DNA from: Nocardia thailandica NBRC 100428
Lineage (GTDB): Bacteria; Actinomycetota; Actinomycetes; Mycobacteriales; Mycobacteriaceae
Assembly (NCBI RefSeq): GCF_000308795.1
Contig: NZ_BAGK01000025.1
Location: forward strand, 1 to 64,000
Direction: 5' to 3'
DNA length: 64,000 nt
Shown here: positions 44,519 to 52,938 of the stretch, piece by piece
How the letters are laid out: each line of letters begins with the position of its first letter
How positions within the stretch are numbered: position 1 is the first letter of the stretch
Notes under the pieces: model-generated
What the model saw: only the letters and a program-made list of their open reading frames with translations
What the model was told of the DNA's origin: nothing
The model's database searches: none
Program-made: the position numbers and the translations under genes

Positions 44519-44531
44519 TAGGCTGTCTGCC
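44519..44531 (+). promoter_or_regulatory. Leaderless purD promoter -10
   Basis: TAGGCT (44519-44524) is followed by seven bases and GTG 44532, with no ribosome binding site. This is the same geometry as the KstR-regulated leaderless genes. Confidence 0.65.
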
Positions 44532-45800
44532 GTGCGCGTACTCGTCATCGGATCCGGAGCCCGTGAACATGCCCTCGTCCTGGCCCTGCGCCGGGACCCG
44601 TCGGTGACCGCGGTCGTCGCCGCCCCCGGCAATCCGGGTATCGGCCAGCTCGCCGAGCTGCGCCAGGTCGACCAGACCTCGGCCGAGGCCGTGGTGGCGC
44701 TGGCCACCGACGTGGCCGCCGACCTGGTGGTCATCGGTCCCGAGGTGCCGCTGGTGCTCGGCGTCGCCGACGCGGTGCGCGCGGCGGGCTTCCCGGTGTT
44801 CGGCCCGTCGGGCGCGGCCGCCCGGATCGAGGGATCCAAGGCGTTCGCCAAGGACGTCATGGCCGCCGCGGGCGTGCGCACCGCGCACAGCGAGATCGTG
44901 GACAACCCGGCCGACCTGGACGCCGCCCTCGACCGCTTCGGTCCCACCTGGGTGGTCAAGGACGACGGCCTCGCGGCGGGCAAGGGCGTCGTGGTGACCG
45001 ACGATCGCCGGGCCGCCCGCGATCACGGCGCCGAGCTGCTCGAGCAGGGCCACCCCGTGCTGCTCGAGTCGTTCCTCGACGGGCCGGAGGTGTCGCTGTT
45101 CTGCCTGGTCGACGGGGAGACCGTCGTCCCGCTGCTGCCCGCCCAGGATCATAAGCGCGTCGGGGACGGCGACAGCGGCCCCAACACCGGCGGCATGGGT
45201 GCCTACGCGCCGCTGCCGTGGCTGCCCGCCGAGACGCTGACCGAGATCGTCGAGGACGTGGTCAAGCCGGTCGCGGCCGAGCTGGTCGCCCGCGGGTCGT
45301 CGTTCTCCGGCCTGCTCTACGCCGGTCTGGCGATCGGCGTGGCGGGTCCGGCCGTCGTCGAGTTCAACTGCCGCTTCGGTGATCCCGAGACCCAGGCGGT
45401 GCTGGCGCTGCTCGACAGCCCGTTCGCGGAGCTGCTGCACGCCACCGCGACCGGCCGGCTGGCGGAGGTGGAGGCCCCGCGCTGGAAGGACGGCTCGGCG
45501 ATCACCGTCGTGCTGGCCGCCGAGAACTACCCGGGTCGCCCCCGCGTCGGTGACGTCATCAGCGGCGCGGGCGAGGGCGCGGTCGACGGGGACACGCTGG
45601 TGCTGCACGCGGGCACCGGTCAGCGGGAGGACGGCGCGCTGGTGTCCGCGGGTGGCCGGGTGCTCAACGTGGTCGGTGTCGGCGCGGATCTCGCGCAGGC
45701 GCGCGAGCGGGCCTACGAGCGGCTGAGCCGGATCAAGCTGCCCGGCAGCCACTTCCGCACCGACATCGGCGCGACCGAGGTGACCATCCCGCAGGGCTGA
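44532..45800 (+). CDS. purD: Phosphoribosylamine-glycine ligase PurD
   Basis: A 422-residue ATP-grasp enzyme (GAR synthetase), second step of purine synthesis. The N-terminal domain is [20 protein letters not shown]. The ATP-grasp signatures are [40 protein letters not shown] and [20 protein letters not shown] with [10 protein letters not shown]. The metal-binding end is [17 protein letters not shown]. The C-terminal blade is [23 protein letters not shown] 44532 matches the family start; an open frame back to 44382 reads through the neighbour's promoter region. Confidence 0.96.
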   Translation: MRVLVIGSGAREHALVLALRRDPSVTAVVAAPGNPGIGQLAELRQVDQTSAEAVVALATDVAADLVVIGPEVPLVLGVADAVRAAGFPVFGPSGAAARIEGSKAFAKDVMAAAGVRTAHSEIVDNPADLDAALDRFGPTWVVKDDGLAAGKGVVVTDDRRAARDHGAELLEQGHPVLLESFLDGPEVSLFCLVDGETVVPLLPAQDHKRVGDGDSGPNTGGMGAYAPLPWLPAETLTEIVEDVVKPVAAELVARGSSFSGLLYAGLAIGVAGPAVVEFNCRFGDPETQAVLALLDSPFAELLHATATGRLAEVEAPRWKDGSAITVVLAAENYPGRPRVGDVISGAGEGAVDGDTLVLHAGTGQREDGALVSAGGRVLNVVGVGADLAQARERAYERLSRIKLPGSHFRTDIGATEVTIPQG

Positions 45801-45810
45801 GCGCGGCCGA

Positions 45811-46845
45811 TCAGGTCAGCGACAGCCCGTGCAGGGCCAGCCAGGGCTGCGGGTCGATGTGCTCGCCGTTCTGGATGACCTCGAAGTGCAGGTGCGGGCC
45901 GGTGGAGTCGCCGCGGTTGCCGATGCGGGCGATCTGCATGCCCGCGGGCACGCGTTCGCCGACCGAGACGAAGAAGTCGTACATGTGCCCGTAGACCGTG
46001 ATGGTGCCGTCGTCGTGGCGGATCCGGACCCAGAGGCCGAAGCCCTGGGCGGGCCCGGCGTCGATGACGGTGCCGTCGGCGACGGCGTAGATCGGGCTGC
46101 CGATGGCGGCCGCGATGTCGATACCGCGGTGCAGGGTGCCCCAGCGTGAGCCGAAGCCCGAGGTGAACAGGCCACGCGCGGGCAGGCTGAATCCGCCGCC
46201 GGGCAGGGCGGTGCCGGGCACGACGACGTTCGGCACCGTGGTCGGCGCGCTGGAGATCCAGGGCTGCCATTCCCCGGAGGCGGCCGCGGCGGCCTCGGCC
46301 TTGGCGCGTTCCAGGGTGGCCCGCGACGCGGCGGCGACGACCGCGGCCTCGCGGCGCTTCTCGCCGTTGGCGATGGCGGTGAGCATGCGGCGCACCGACT
46401 GCGGTGTGTTCTGCAGCTGTGGGGGATAGGCGAGGGCGACCGGTTGCGCCTCGCCGGGGGCGGGTTCGCCGCCGAGTTCGGAGAGTATGCGGGTGTCCGA
46501 GGCCGCGAACAGGGCGACCGCGAGCAGCCCGGCGATGAGCACGCGGTGCCTGCGCAGGAAGCGCACGGTCTGCTCGCGGTCGGGCCTGCGGGCCCACAGG
46601 GCCTCGGCGCCCGCGCGGGGCCGCGCGAGGAACACCGTGCGCAGCTCGCCGCGGCGCAGCTCGGCCAGGACGGCGCCGACGGCGGGGTGCCGGGCGAGCC
46701 GGTCGCTCACGCGCCCGCGCAGGGAGCGGGTATCGAGGTGCTCGCGCCAGTCGGCGCGCAGGGCGACGCCGTGGGCGAAGCGGGGCGTCCTGGCCCGCGG
46801 CTCGGCCTTCGGGTCCGGGGCGAGCTCGGTGTCGGTGTCGGTCAT
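45811..46845 (-). CDS. Membrane-anchored M23-family metallopeptidase
   Basis: A 344-residue protein. A basic cytoplasmic N-terminus of about 98 residues precedes one membrane helix (HRVLIAGLLAVALFAASDTR, 100-119). A helical linker (150-190) rich in Ala and Lys/Arg follows, and a C-terminal LytM/M23 domain (215-335). Zinc-ligand residues are intact: H239 and D243 in HRGID, H318 and H320 in HLHFE, with H287 in YGHMYD. An intact active site implies endopeptidase activity on peptidoglycan cross-links. The linker may position it for divisome or lytic-enzyme activation as in RipA/EnvC systems. ATG 46845 begins MTDTDTELAPDPKAEPRART. Confidence 0.9.
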   Translation of the reverse strand: MTDTDTELAPDPKAEPRARTPRFAHGVALRADWREHLDTRSLRGRVSDRLARHPAVGAVLAELRRGELRTVFLARPRAGAEALWARRPDREQTVRFLRRHRVLIAGLLAVALFAASDTRILSELGGEPAPGEAQPVALAYPPQLQNTPQSVRRMLTAIANGEKRREAAVVAAASRATLERAKAEAAAAASGEWQPWISSAPTTVPNVVVPGTALPGGGFSLPARGLFTSGFGSRWGTLHRGIDIAAAIGSPIYAVADGTVIDAGPAQGFGLWVRIRHDDGTITVYGHMYDFFVSVGERVPAGMQIARIGNRGDSTGPHLHFEVIQNGEHIDPQPWLALHGLSLT

Positions 46846-46959
46846 GCTGCCCCCGCGCTCCGTCGCCGGCGGGGACGTGCCCGCCGGTGGGTTGCCTCCC
46901 TGTTCGCTGTCGGAGCCATTGTGCCGACCTTATCCGCGTGCGCGCGCGGACGGGTGCTC

Positions 46960-46972
46960 TACCGTCATTCGG
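46960..46972 (+). promoter_or_regulatory. Leaderless aminotransferase promoter -10
   Basis: TACCGT (46960-46965), seven bases, then GTG 46973. No ribosome binding site lies between. Confidence 0.6.
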
Positions 46973-48133
46973 GTGTCCAGAGAATCACGCCGGTCGACCA
47001 TTCCCCCTTTCTACGTCATGGACGTGTGGAAAGCGGCTGCCGAGCGGGCCCGGTCGCACGGTGACGTGCTGGTGCTCGCGGCGGGTCAGCCGTCGACCAA
47101 GGCGCCCGCCCCGGTGCTGCGCGCGACGCGGGCCGCGATCGACGCCGAGCTGCTCGGCTACACCGAGACCTTCGGCATCCTGCCCCTGCGCGAGGAGATC
47201 GCCGCGCACCATCGGCGGACCTACGGCTACGACGTGCACCCCGACGAGGTGGTGGTGACGACCGGGTCCTCCGGCGCGTTCACGCTGATCTTCCTGGCCG
47301 CGTTCGACGCCGGTGACACGGTGGTGGTCGCCCGTCCCGGCTACCCGGCCTATCGCAACACGCTGCGCGCGCTCGGCTGCGAGGTCGTCGAGCTGGACTG
47401 CGGCCCGCACACCCGGTTCCAGCCGACGGTGGCGATGCTCGAGGCGCTGCCCGCCCCGCCCGCGGGCCTGGTGGTGGCGAGCCCGGCCAACCCGACGGGC
47501 ACCATGATCGACCCGGCCGAGCTGGCGGCGCTGGCCCGCTGGTGCGAGGCCAACGGCACGCTGCTGATCTCGGACGAGATCTATCACGGCATCACCTACG
47601 GCGACGCCGAGCCGACGGCCTCGGCCTGGGAGTTCTCGCGGGAGTCGGTGGTCATCGGGTCGGTGTCGAAGTACTTCTCGATGACCGGCTGGCGGCTGGG
47701 CTGGATGCTGGCGCCCGCCGACCTGCGTCCCGCGCTGCAACGGCTGGCCTCCAACATGACCGTCTGCCCGCCCGCGATCTCCCAGTACGCGGCCGCGCAC
47801 GCCTTCGGCCCGGAGGCGAAGGACGAGCTGGACGGGCACGTGCGCCGCTACGCGCGCAACCGCGAGCTGCTGCTGAAGGGTCTGCCGGAGCTGGGCATCA
47901 CCGACCTGGCCCCCGCCGACGGCGCCTTCTACGCCTACGCCGACATCGGCCACCTGACCGAGGACTCGCGCGCCTGGTGCGCGCGGGTCCTCGCGCACAC
48001 CGGGGTGGCGCTGGCGCCAGGCCTCGATTTCGACACCGTACGAGGCGACCGGACCGTTCGCTTCTCCTTTGCCGGGGCGACCGCCGATATCGAGCTCGCG
48101 CTCGAGCGACTTTCCGGCTATCTGCGAGACTGA
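46973..48133 (+). CDS. PLP-dependent class I/II aminotransferase
   Basis: A 386-residue fold-type I aminotransferase. K233 in IGSVSKYFSMTGWRLGWML is the Schiff-base lysine. Other blocks are VLVLAAGQPSTKAPAPVLRA, DEVVVTTGSSGAFTLIFLAA, ASPANPTGTMIDPAELAALA and LLISDEIYHGITYGD, holding the conserved Asn, Asp and Tyr. This resembles AspC/DapC-like enzymes of actinobacteria, but the substrate pair cannot be read from the sequence. GTG 46973 fits the leaderless promoter; the long frame upstream overlaps the divergent peptidase gene. Confidence 0.9.
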   Translation: MSRESRRSTIPPFYVMDVWKAAAERARSHGDVLVLAAGQPSTKAPAPVLRATRAAIDAELLGYTETFGILPLREEIAAHHRRTYGYDVHPDEVVVTTGSSGAFTLIFLAAFDAGDTVVVARPGYPAYRNTLRALGCEVVELDCGPHTRFQPTVAMLEALPAPPAGLVVASPANPTGTMIDPAELAALARWCEANGTLLISDEIYHGITYGDAEPTASAWEFSRESVVIGSVSKYFSMTGWRLGWMLAPADLRPALQRLASNMTVCPPAISQYAAAHAFGPEAKDELDGHVRRYARNRELLLKGLPELGITDLAPADGAFYAYADIGHLTEDSRAWCARVLAHTGVALAPGLDFDTVRGDRTVRFSFAGATADIELALERLSGYLRD

Positions 48134-48240
48134 CCAGTCGGTTATCGGAAGTGATGTGCGACAACAACTTTGCGCAGTACGAACACATCTGTGCCGGGAT
48201 GCGGTAAAACACAGTCAGTCCTATTTTTCCGCGTTTCCCC

Positions 48241-48281
48241 GATGACGATTGCGCACGGTTGAACTGATGACGATTGGCACG
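48241..48281 (+). repeat. Direct repeat upstream of the tetR-like gene
   Basis: GATGACGATTG-cGCACG (48241-48257) and GATGACGATTG-GCACG (48266-48281), 25 bases apart, end nine bases before GTG 48290. The copies may be operator half-sites for the regulator. Confidence 0.5.
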
Positions 48282-48289
48282 ATCCCGCG

Positions 48290-48946
48290 GTGACCACCGC
48301 GACGACTCCGAAAGGCGAACGACGTCGCCAAGCTCTGGTGGCGGCGGCGGCTGAGCTGTTGCTCGAAGGCGGATTCGACGCCGTCCGGCATCGCTCGGTC
48401 GCCACTCGCGCCGACCTCCCGCTGGCTTCGACCACCTACTACTTCGAGTCCCTGGAAGACCTCATCGCGCGCGCGGTGGAGTTCAGCGGCACGGTCGAGC
48501 TCGACGCCATGCGCAGGCGCGTCGGCGAGGTCAGCCACCGGCGCCGCGGCGCCGAGGCGACGGTCGACCTCGTGCTGGATCTGCTGGTCGGCCCGGACAC
48601 CGGGGACGCGAGCGGGCAGGTCATCGCCCGCTACGAACGCTCCGTCGCCTCGGCGCGGCACCCCGAGCTGCGCGAGGTGCAGTTGCGACTACGGGCCAAG
48701 CTCGAGGACCTGCTGGCCGACGTCCTACGCCGTTCGGACCGGGTCGTGCGCCCCGAGCAACTGCGCAGGCTCGTCGCGGTGGTGGACAGCGCGGTCGTGT
48801 CGGCGCTGATCGAGGGCCAGCCCGAACCGCGCCGCACCGCCCGCGCCGGGTTGCTCGAACTCATCGACCTGGTGGCGCCGCCGGTCGTGCCCAACGTGGC
48901 CAATATGGTCCCCCAGCAGCCCGAACGAGTGCGCCAACTAGACTGA
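48290..48946 (+). CDS. TetR-family transcriptional regulator
   Basis: A 218-residue TetR regulator. The HTH domain is GERRRQALVAAAAELLLEGG, then FDAVRHRSVATRADLPLAST and TYYFESLEDLI. The ligand domain is long and Arg/Leu-rich. The overall form matches the regulator next to purB in M. tuberculosis (Rv0775), from memory of gene order. The purB promoter lies within its last codons (48939-48944). GTG 48290 lacks a Shine-Dalgarno sequence; a direct repeat covers the region before it. Confidence 0.85.
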   Translation: MTTATTPKGERRRQALVAAAAELLLEGGFDAVRHRSVATRADLPLASTTYYFESLEDLIARAVEFSGTVELDAMRRRVGEVSHRRRGAEATVDLVLDLLVGPDTGDASGQVIARYERSVASARHPELREVQLRLRAKLEDLLADVLRRSDRVVRPEQLRRLVAVVDSAVVSALIEGQPEPRRTARAGLLELIDLVAPPVVPNVANMVPQQPERVRQLD

Positions 48947-48952
48947 GTGCCC
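48939..48952 (+). promoter_or_regulatory. purB promoter -10 inside the upstream gene
   Basis: TAGACT (48939-48944) overlaps the stop codon of the tetR-like gene. GTG 48953 follows after eight bases; GTG 48947 is only two bases away and is thus unlikely. A leaderless start is probable. Confidence 0.55.
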
Positions 48953-50374
48953 GTGAGCCTCGTCCCCAATGTCCTCGCCACCCGTTACGCCAGCCCGGAG
49001 CTCGTCGCGCTCTGGTCGCCCGAGAACAAGATCGTGCTCGAGCGCAAGCTGTGGCTCGAGGTGCTGCGGGCGCAGTCCGAGCTGGGCATCGACGTCCCCG
49101 CCGGGGTGATCGAGGACTACGAGCGGGTCATCGACCAGGTGAACCTGGCCTCGATCGCCGAGCGCGAGCGGGTCACCCGCCACGACGTGAAGGCCCGCAT
49201 CGAGGAGTTCAACGCCCTCGCGGGCCACGAGCACGTGCACAAGGGCATGACCAGCCGCGACCTCACCGAGAACGTCGAGCAGCTGCAGATCCGCCTCTCG
49301 CTCGAGCACGTCTACGCGCACGGCGTCGCCATCGCCGCCCGGCTGGGGGAGCGGGCCGCGCAGTACCAGGAACTGGTCATGGCGGGCCGCTCGCACAACG
49401 TGGCCGCCCAGGCCACCACCCTCGGCAAGCGCTTCGCCTCGGCCGCCGACGAACTGCTCGTCGCGCTGACCCGCCTGCGCGAGCTGATCGACCGCTATCC
49501 GCTGCGCGGCATCAAGGGCCCGATGGGCACCGCCCAGGACATGCTCGACCTGCTCGGCGGCGACGCGGCCAAGCTGGCCTCGCTCGAGCAGCAGGTCGCC
49601 CGGCACCTCGGCTTCGCCGACGTGTTCACCAGCGTCGGGCAGGTCTACCCGCGTTCGCTCGACCACGACGTGCTCTCCGCGCTGGTCCAGGTCGGCGCGG
49701 GTCCGTCGTCGTTCGCGCACACCATCCGCCTGATGGCGGGCCACGAGCTGGTCACCGAGGGCTTCCAGCCCGGCCAGGTCGGCTCGTCGGCCATGCCGCA
49801 CAAGATGAACACCCGTTCCTGCGAGCGCGTCAACGGCCTGCAGGTCGTGCTGCGCGGATACGCCTCCATGGCGGCCGAACTGGCGGGCGCGCAGTGGAAC
49901 GAGGGCGACGTCTTCTGCTCGGTGGTGCGCCGCGTCGCACTGCCGGACGCCTTCTTCGCCATCGACGGCATGATGGAGACCTTCCTGACCGTGCTCGCCG
50001 AGTTCGGCGCCTACCCGGCCGTTGTCTCGCGTGAGCTGGAGCGCTACCTGCCCTTCCTGGCGACCACCCGCATCCTCATGGCGGCGGTGCGCGCCGGCGT
50101 CGGCCGCGAGACCGCGCACGAGGTCATCAAGGAGCACGCGGTGGCCGTCGCGCTCGCCATGCGTGAGCAGGGCCGCGAACCCGACCTGCTCGACCGCCTC
50201 GCCGCCGACGAGCGGATGCCGCTGGACCGCGCCGCCCTCGACGAGGCGCTGGCCGACAAGTCGGCCTTCATCGGCGCCGCGGGCGATCAGACCGCCGAGG
50301 TGGTCGCCCGGGTCCAGAAGCTGATCGAGGCCGATCCCGAGGCCGCGCGCTACACGCCGTCCCCGATCCTCTAG
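48953..50374 (+). CDS. purB: Adenylosuccinate lyase PurB
   Basis: A 473-residue fumarase-superfamily lyase that acts twice in purine synthesis. Signature regions are LAGHEHVHKGMTSRDLTENV, MAGRSHNVAAQATTLGKRFA and GSSAMPHKMNTRSCERVNGL, the catalytic flexible loop. The C-terminal end is ALADKSAFIGAAGDQTAEVV. GTG 48953 (VSLVPNVLATRYASPELVAL) is set by the promoter and by the family start. The stop TAG shares its G with the start of the HIT gene. Confidence 0.96.
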   Translation: MSLVPNVLATRYASPELVALWSPENKIVLERKLWLEVLRAQSELGIDVPAGVIEDYERVIDQVNLASIAERERVTRHDVKARIEEFNALAGHEHVHKGMTSRDLTENVEQLQIRLSLEHVYAHGVAIAARLGERAAQYQELVMAGRSHNVAAQATTLGKRFASAADELLVALTRLRELIDRYPLRGIKGPMGTAQDMLDLLGGDAAKLASLEQQVARHLGFADVFTSVGQVYPRSLDHDVLSALVQVGAGPSSFAHTIRLMAGHELVTEGFQPGQVGSSAMPHKMNTRSCERVNGLQVVLRGYASMAAELAGAQWNEGDVFCSVVRRVALPDAFFAIDGMMETFLTVLAEFGAYPAVVSRELERYLPFLATTRILMAAVRAGVGRETAHEVIKEHAVAVALAMREQGREPDLLDRLAADERMPLDRAALDEALADKSAFIGAAGDQTAEVVARVQKLIEADPEAARYTPSPIL

Positions 50375-50808
50375 TGAATCCCTACACCATCTTCTCCGAG
50401 ATCATCGCCGGGACCGCTCCCGCGTCGAAGGTCTACGAGGACGACGACGTGCTCGCCTTCATGGACATCCGGCCGGTGACGCCGGGTCACGTCCTGGTCG
50501 TGCCCAAGCGGGCCGCGACCAGCCTGGCCGAACTCGATCCGGACCTGGGCGGAAGGCTCTTCCAGGTCGGGCAGAAGATCGCCCAGGCGCTGCGCGACAG
50601 CGAGGTGGCGGCGGACGGCGTCAACTTCTTCCTGGCCGACGGCGTGACCGCCGGCCAGGAGATCTTCCACGTGCATCTGCACGTCATCCCCCGCACGCCG
50701 GGCGACGGTTTCGGTCTGCGCGCCCGGCCCACCTCCCCACCCCGCGCCGACCTCGACTACCTGGCGGGTTCCCTCCGCGGCGCGTTGGACCGGGCGAACC
50801 GGACGTAG
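50374..50808 (+). CDS. HIT-family protein linked to purB
   Basis: A 144-residue histidine-triad hydrolase. The triad is HVHLHVIP (near 100-107), and the N-terminal block is VYEDDDVLAFMDIRPVTPGH followed by VLVVPKRAATSLAEL. GTG 50374 uses the G of the purB stop codon, so translation is coupled. A hydrolase of AMP-N or adenosine phosphoramidates next to purB is sensible, but the partner is inferred. It is distinct from the HIT protein at 43.5 kb. Confidence 0.9.
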   Translation: MNPYTIFSEIIAGTAPASKVYEDDDVLAFMDIRPVTPGHVLVVPKRAATSLAELDPDLGGRLFQVGQKIAQALRDSEVAADGVNFFLADGVTAGQEIFHVHLHVIPRTPGDGFGLRARPTSPPRADLDYLAGSLRGALDRANRT

Positions 50809-50863
50809 CGAACTGGGCGGTTTGCTGACGAAACGCCCGAAACACCAAATGCCGGGTAAGCGT

Positions 50864-50877
50864 TAACGCGCGCGTTA
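50864..50877. promoter_or_regulatory. 14-bp palindrome before the mycolyltransferase gene
   Basis: TAACGCGCGCGTTA (50864-50877) is a perfect palindrome 41 bases before GTG 50919, in an A+T-richer gap that should contain the promoter. It is a candidate operator. Confidence 0.5.
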
Positions 50878-50918
50878 CCTTGGACTGTCCTTTGGCATGC
50901 GGTTTTGGAGGGTGGGTC

Positions 50919-51878
50919 GTGCGTCGAACTGGTGTTGCTGCTTCTGTGCTGGCATGTGCTCTCGGTCTGCTCGCGCCCGTGGTCGCGCACCCCGCCCCGG
51001 CGTCCGCCGCGGCGATCATCGGCTCCACCGAACTATCGCCGACCCGCACCGCCATCACGGTCGACTCGCCCGCCATGGGCCGCCCCATCGACCTGCAGGT
51101 GCTGCATCCCGCCGGCGGCGGTTCGCGCGGCACCTTCTACCTGCTCGACGGGCTCGACCCCGGGGTCGGGCAGAGCACCTGGACGAACGCCACCGACGCG
51201 GAGGCGTTCTTCCGCACCAAGAACGTCAACGTGGTGCTGCCGATCGGGGGCCAGGCCAGCTATTACACCGACTGGATCACCGACGATCCGCGCTTCGGCC
51301 GCTACAAGTGGGAGACCTTCCTGACCCAGGAACTCCCCGGCCTGATCGACGCGCGATTCGACGGCAACGGCGTCAACGGCATCGGCGGACTGTCGATGGG
51401 CGGCAACGGTGCCTACATCCTCGCCGCCCGGCACCCCGGCCTCTACCGGGCCGTCGCGGGCTACAGCGCCTGCCCCGACATCGCCATGGCGGCGGGCGCG
51501 ATGATGTTCTCGATCGTGCGCAGCGGCGGCAACCCCGGCAACATGTGGGGTGCGCCGGGCAGCCCGGAGTGGGCCGCGCACGACCCCGCCCTGATGATCG
51601 AGCGCCTGCGCGGCAAGGCGCTCTACCTGTCCACCGGCACCGGCATCCCCGGCCCGCACGAGGCGGAGCTGAAACCCCAGCTGGCGGAGAACATCTTCCT
51701 CGGCGGCCCGCTCGAGCTCGGCGTCAACACCTGCATGGTCGCCTTCGATCAGCGCCTGCGCGCCGCGGGCATCGGTGCCGACATCGACTACCACCCGGTC
51801 GGCACGCACTCCTGGTCGTACTGGCAGGACGCGCTGCACGCCTCCTGGCCGACCATCGGGTCCGCGCTCGGCGCCTGA
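50919..51878 (+). CDS. Secreted antigen-85-like mycolyltransferase/esterase
   Basis: A 319-residue secreted alpha/beta-hydrolase. The signal peptide is VRRTGVAASVLACALGLLAP, with cleavage after about ASA at 31. The nucleophile S159 is in GIGGLSMGGNGAYILAARHP. The catalytic His is in VGTHSWSYWQDAL at the C-terminus, the HSWxYW block of antigen 85 proteins. Such enzymes transfer mycolic acids to trehalose and arabinogalactan. The oxyanion region is GTFYLLDGLDP. GTG 50919 has GGAGGG eight bases before. This fits a mycolic-acid-containing organism. Confidence 0.9.
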   Translation: MRRTGVAASVLACALGLLAPVVAHPAPASAAAIIGSTELSPTRTAITVDSPAMGRPIDLQVLHPAGGGSRGTFYLLDGLDPGVGQSTWTNATDAEAFFRTKNVNVVLPIGGQASYYTDWITDDPRFGRYKWETFLTQELPGLIDARFDGNGVNGIGGLSMGGNGAYILAARHPGLYRAVAGYSACPDIAMAAGAMMFSIVRSGGNPGNMWGAPGSPEWAAHDPALMIERLRGKALYLSTGTGIPGPHEAELKPQLAENIFLGGPLELGVNTCMVAFDQRLRAAGIGADIDYHPVGTHSWSYWQDALHASWPTIGSALGA

Positions 51879-51894
51879 GCATCCGCGCACGAAT

Positions 51895-51930
51895 CCCCGT
51901 ACGCGGTGGTACTTTTCACCGCGTATGGGG
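51895..51930. terminator. Hairpin between the mycolyltransferase and the next gene
   Basis: CCCCGTACGCGGTG (51895-51908) faces CACCGCGTATGGGG (51917-51930), a 14-bp stem with one G-T pair and an 8-base loop. It may terminate the upstream gene. Only 20 bases remain to the next start, so it could also sit in that gene's leader. Confidence 0.6.
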
Positions 51931-51950
51931 AGTCGGCGTTGGAGTGATCG

Positions 51951-52829
51951 GTGACGGACCAGGGGTGGGAACCCGATTCGGTGTGGCAGCGGCCACCCGC
52001 CGGGCAGCGGCTGTACGAGAGTGCGCCGCAGGCGCATCCGGGCCCGCCCGAACCGATCCGCGACACGGGCCCGGCACCGAAGCGGCCGGTCCGCGCGGGC
52101 ACGCTGTCGGTGCGCGCCGCGCTCCTGCTCCTCGGGGCACTGATCCTGCTGATCGCCGGGGGCACCGTCGCGCTGCACGCCTCGCCGGTGCGCGGGGGCG
52201 GCGCCCGCTCCGCGATCGTCTCGACCGCGCCCGCCGTGACCACGACGCCCCGCGCCCCGGCGACGACCTCGGAAGCGGTCGTCGCCGCCGTCGTCCCCGG
52301 GTTCCAGGGCGTGGCGGTGCGGTCGCGCGGCATCGCCTACGACGTGCCCGCAGGCTGGGTGGTCGACGAGCCGGGCGTCATCCGGGGCTACGAGACGCCC
52401 GGCGGCGGCCGGGTCTCCGGCGTCGGCGCCACCACCGACGGCAAGTACTACTGCGAGAAGTCCACCCGCACGGTCACGTTCGTCAACCGTCGGCCCGACG
52501 CCCCGGGGCTCGCCGCGGCGGCCGCCCAGGTCGGGACCGATGTGGCCCAGCTCGGCTTCGACAGCTCCGGCTGGACCCGCCGCGCGTCCCCGCCCGCGGC
52601 CCTCACCACCGGCTCGGGGATCGCCGGTCAGTATGTCGAGACCTCGGGCACCTGGCTGCACGGGCACGCGGGCTGCGCGGCCGTCGAGTTCTCGGCCTAC
52701 ACCTTCGCCTTCGCCGGGCCGACGGATCCGCAGCTCGTGCTGGTGATCGCCGCCGCGCGGGGCGTCCCCGGCGAGGTCACGCCCGACCTGGCCCGGCGGA
52801 TCTTCGGCAGCGTGCGCCTCGCGGGCTGA
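51951..52829 (+). CDS. Single-pass membrane protein with an extracytoplasmic domain
   Basis: A 292-residue protein. A Pro/Gln-rich cytoplasmic N-terminus of 52 residues precedes one helix (SVRAALLLLGALILLIAGGT). A Thr/Pro-rich linker follows. The C-terminal domain of about 170 residues has IAYDVPAGWVVDEPGVIRGY, TDGKYYCEKSTRTVTFVNRR and LVLVIAAARGVPGEVTPDLA. Two Cys (CEK near 165 and GCAAVEF) may form a disulfide. GTG 51951 follows GGAG by seven bases. No function can be named; this architecture is frequent in cell-envelope proteins of this group. Confidence 0.7.
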   Translation: MTDQGWEPDSVWQRPPAGQRLYESAPQAHPGPPEPIRDTGPAPKRPVRAGTLSVRAALLLLGALILLIAGGTVALHASPVRGGGARSAIVSTAPAVTTTPRAPATTSEAVVAAVVPGFQGVAVRSRGIAYDVPAGWVVDEPGVIRGYETPGGGRVSGVGATTDGKYYCEKSTRTVTFVNRRPDAPGLAAAAAQVGTDVAQLGFDSSGWTRRASPPAALTTGSGIAGQYVETSGTWLHGHAGCAAVEFSAYTFAFAGPTDPQLVLVIAAARGVPGEVTPDLARRIFGSVRLAG

Positions 52830-52938
52830 GCACCGGAGCGGACATCGCCGCCGGGCCGGACGTGGATCCGGATCACGCGCCCGGCCGTCGCCCGCGGGAA
52901 GCCGCGCCGCGGGCCCGCCACGCGCGGCGAACGTGGGA

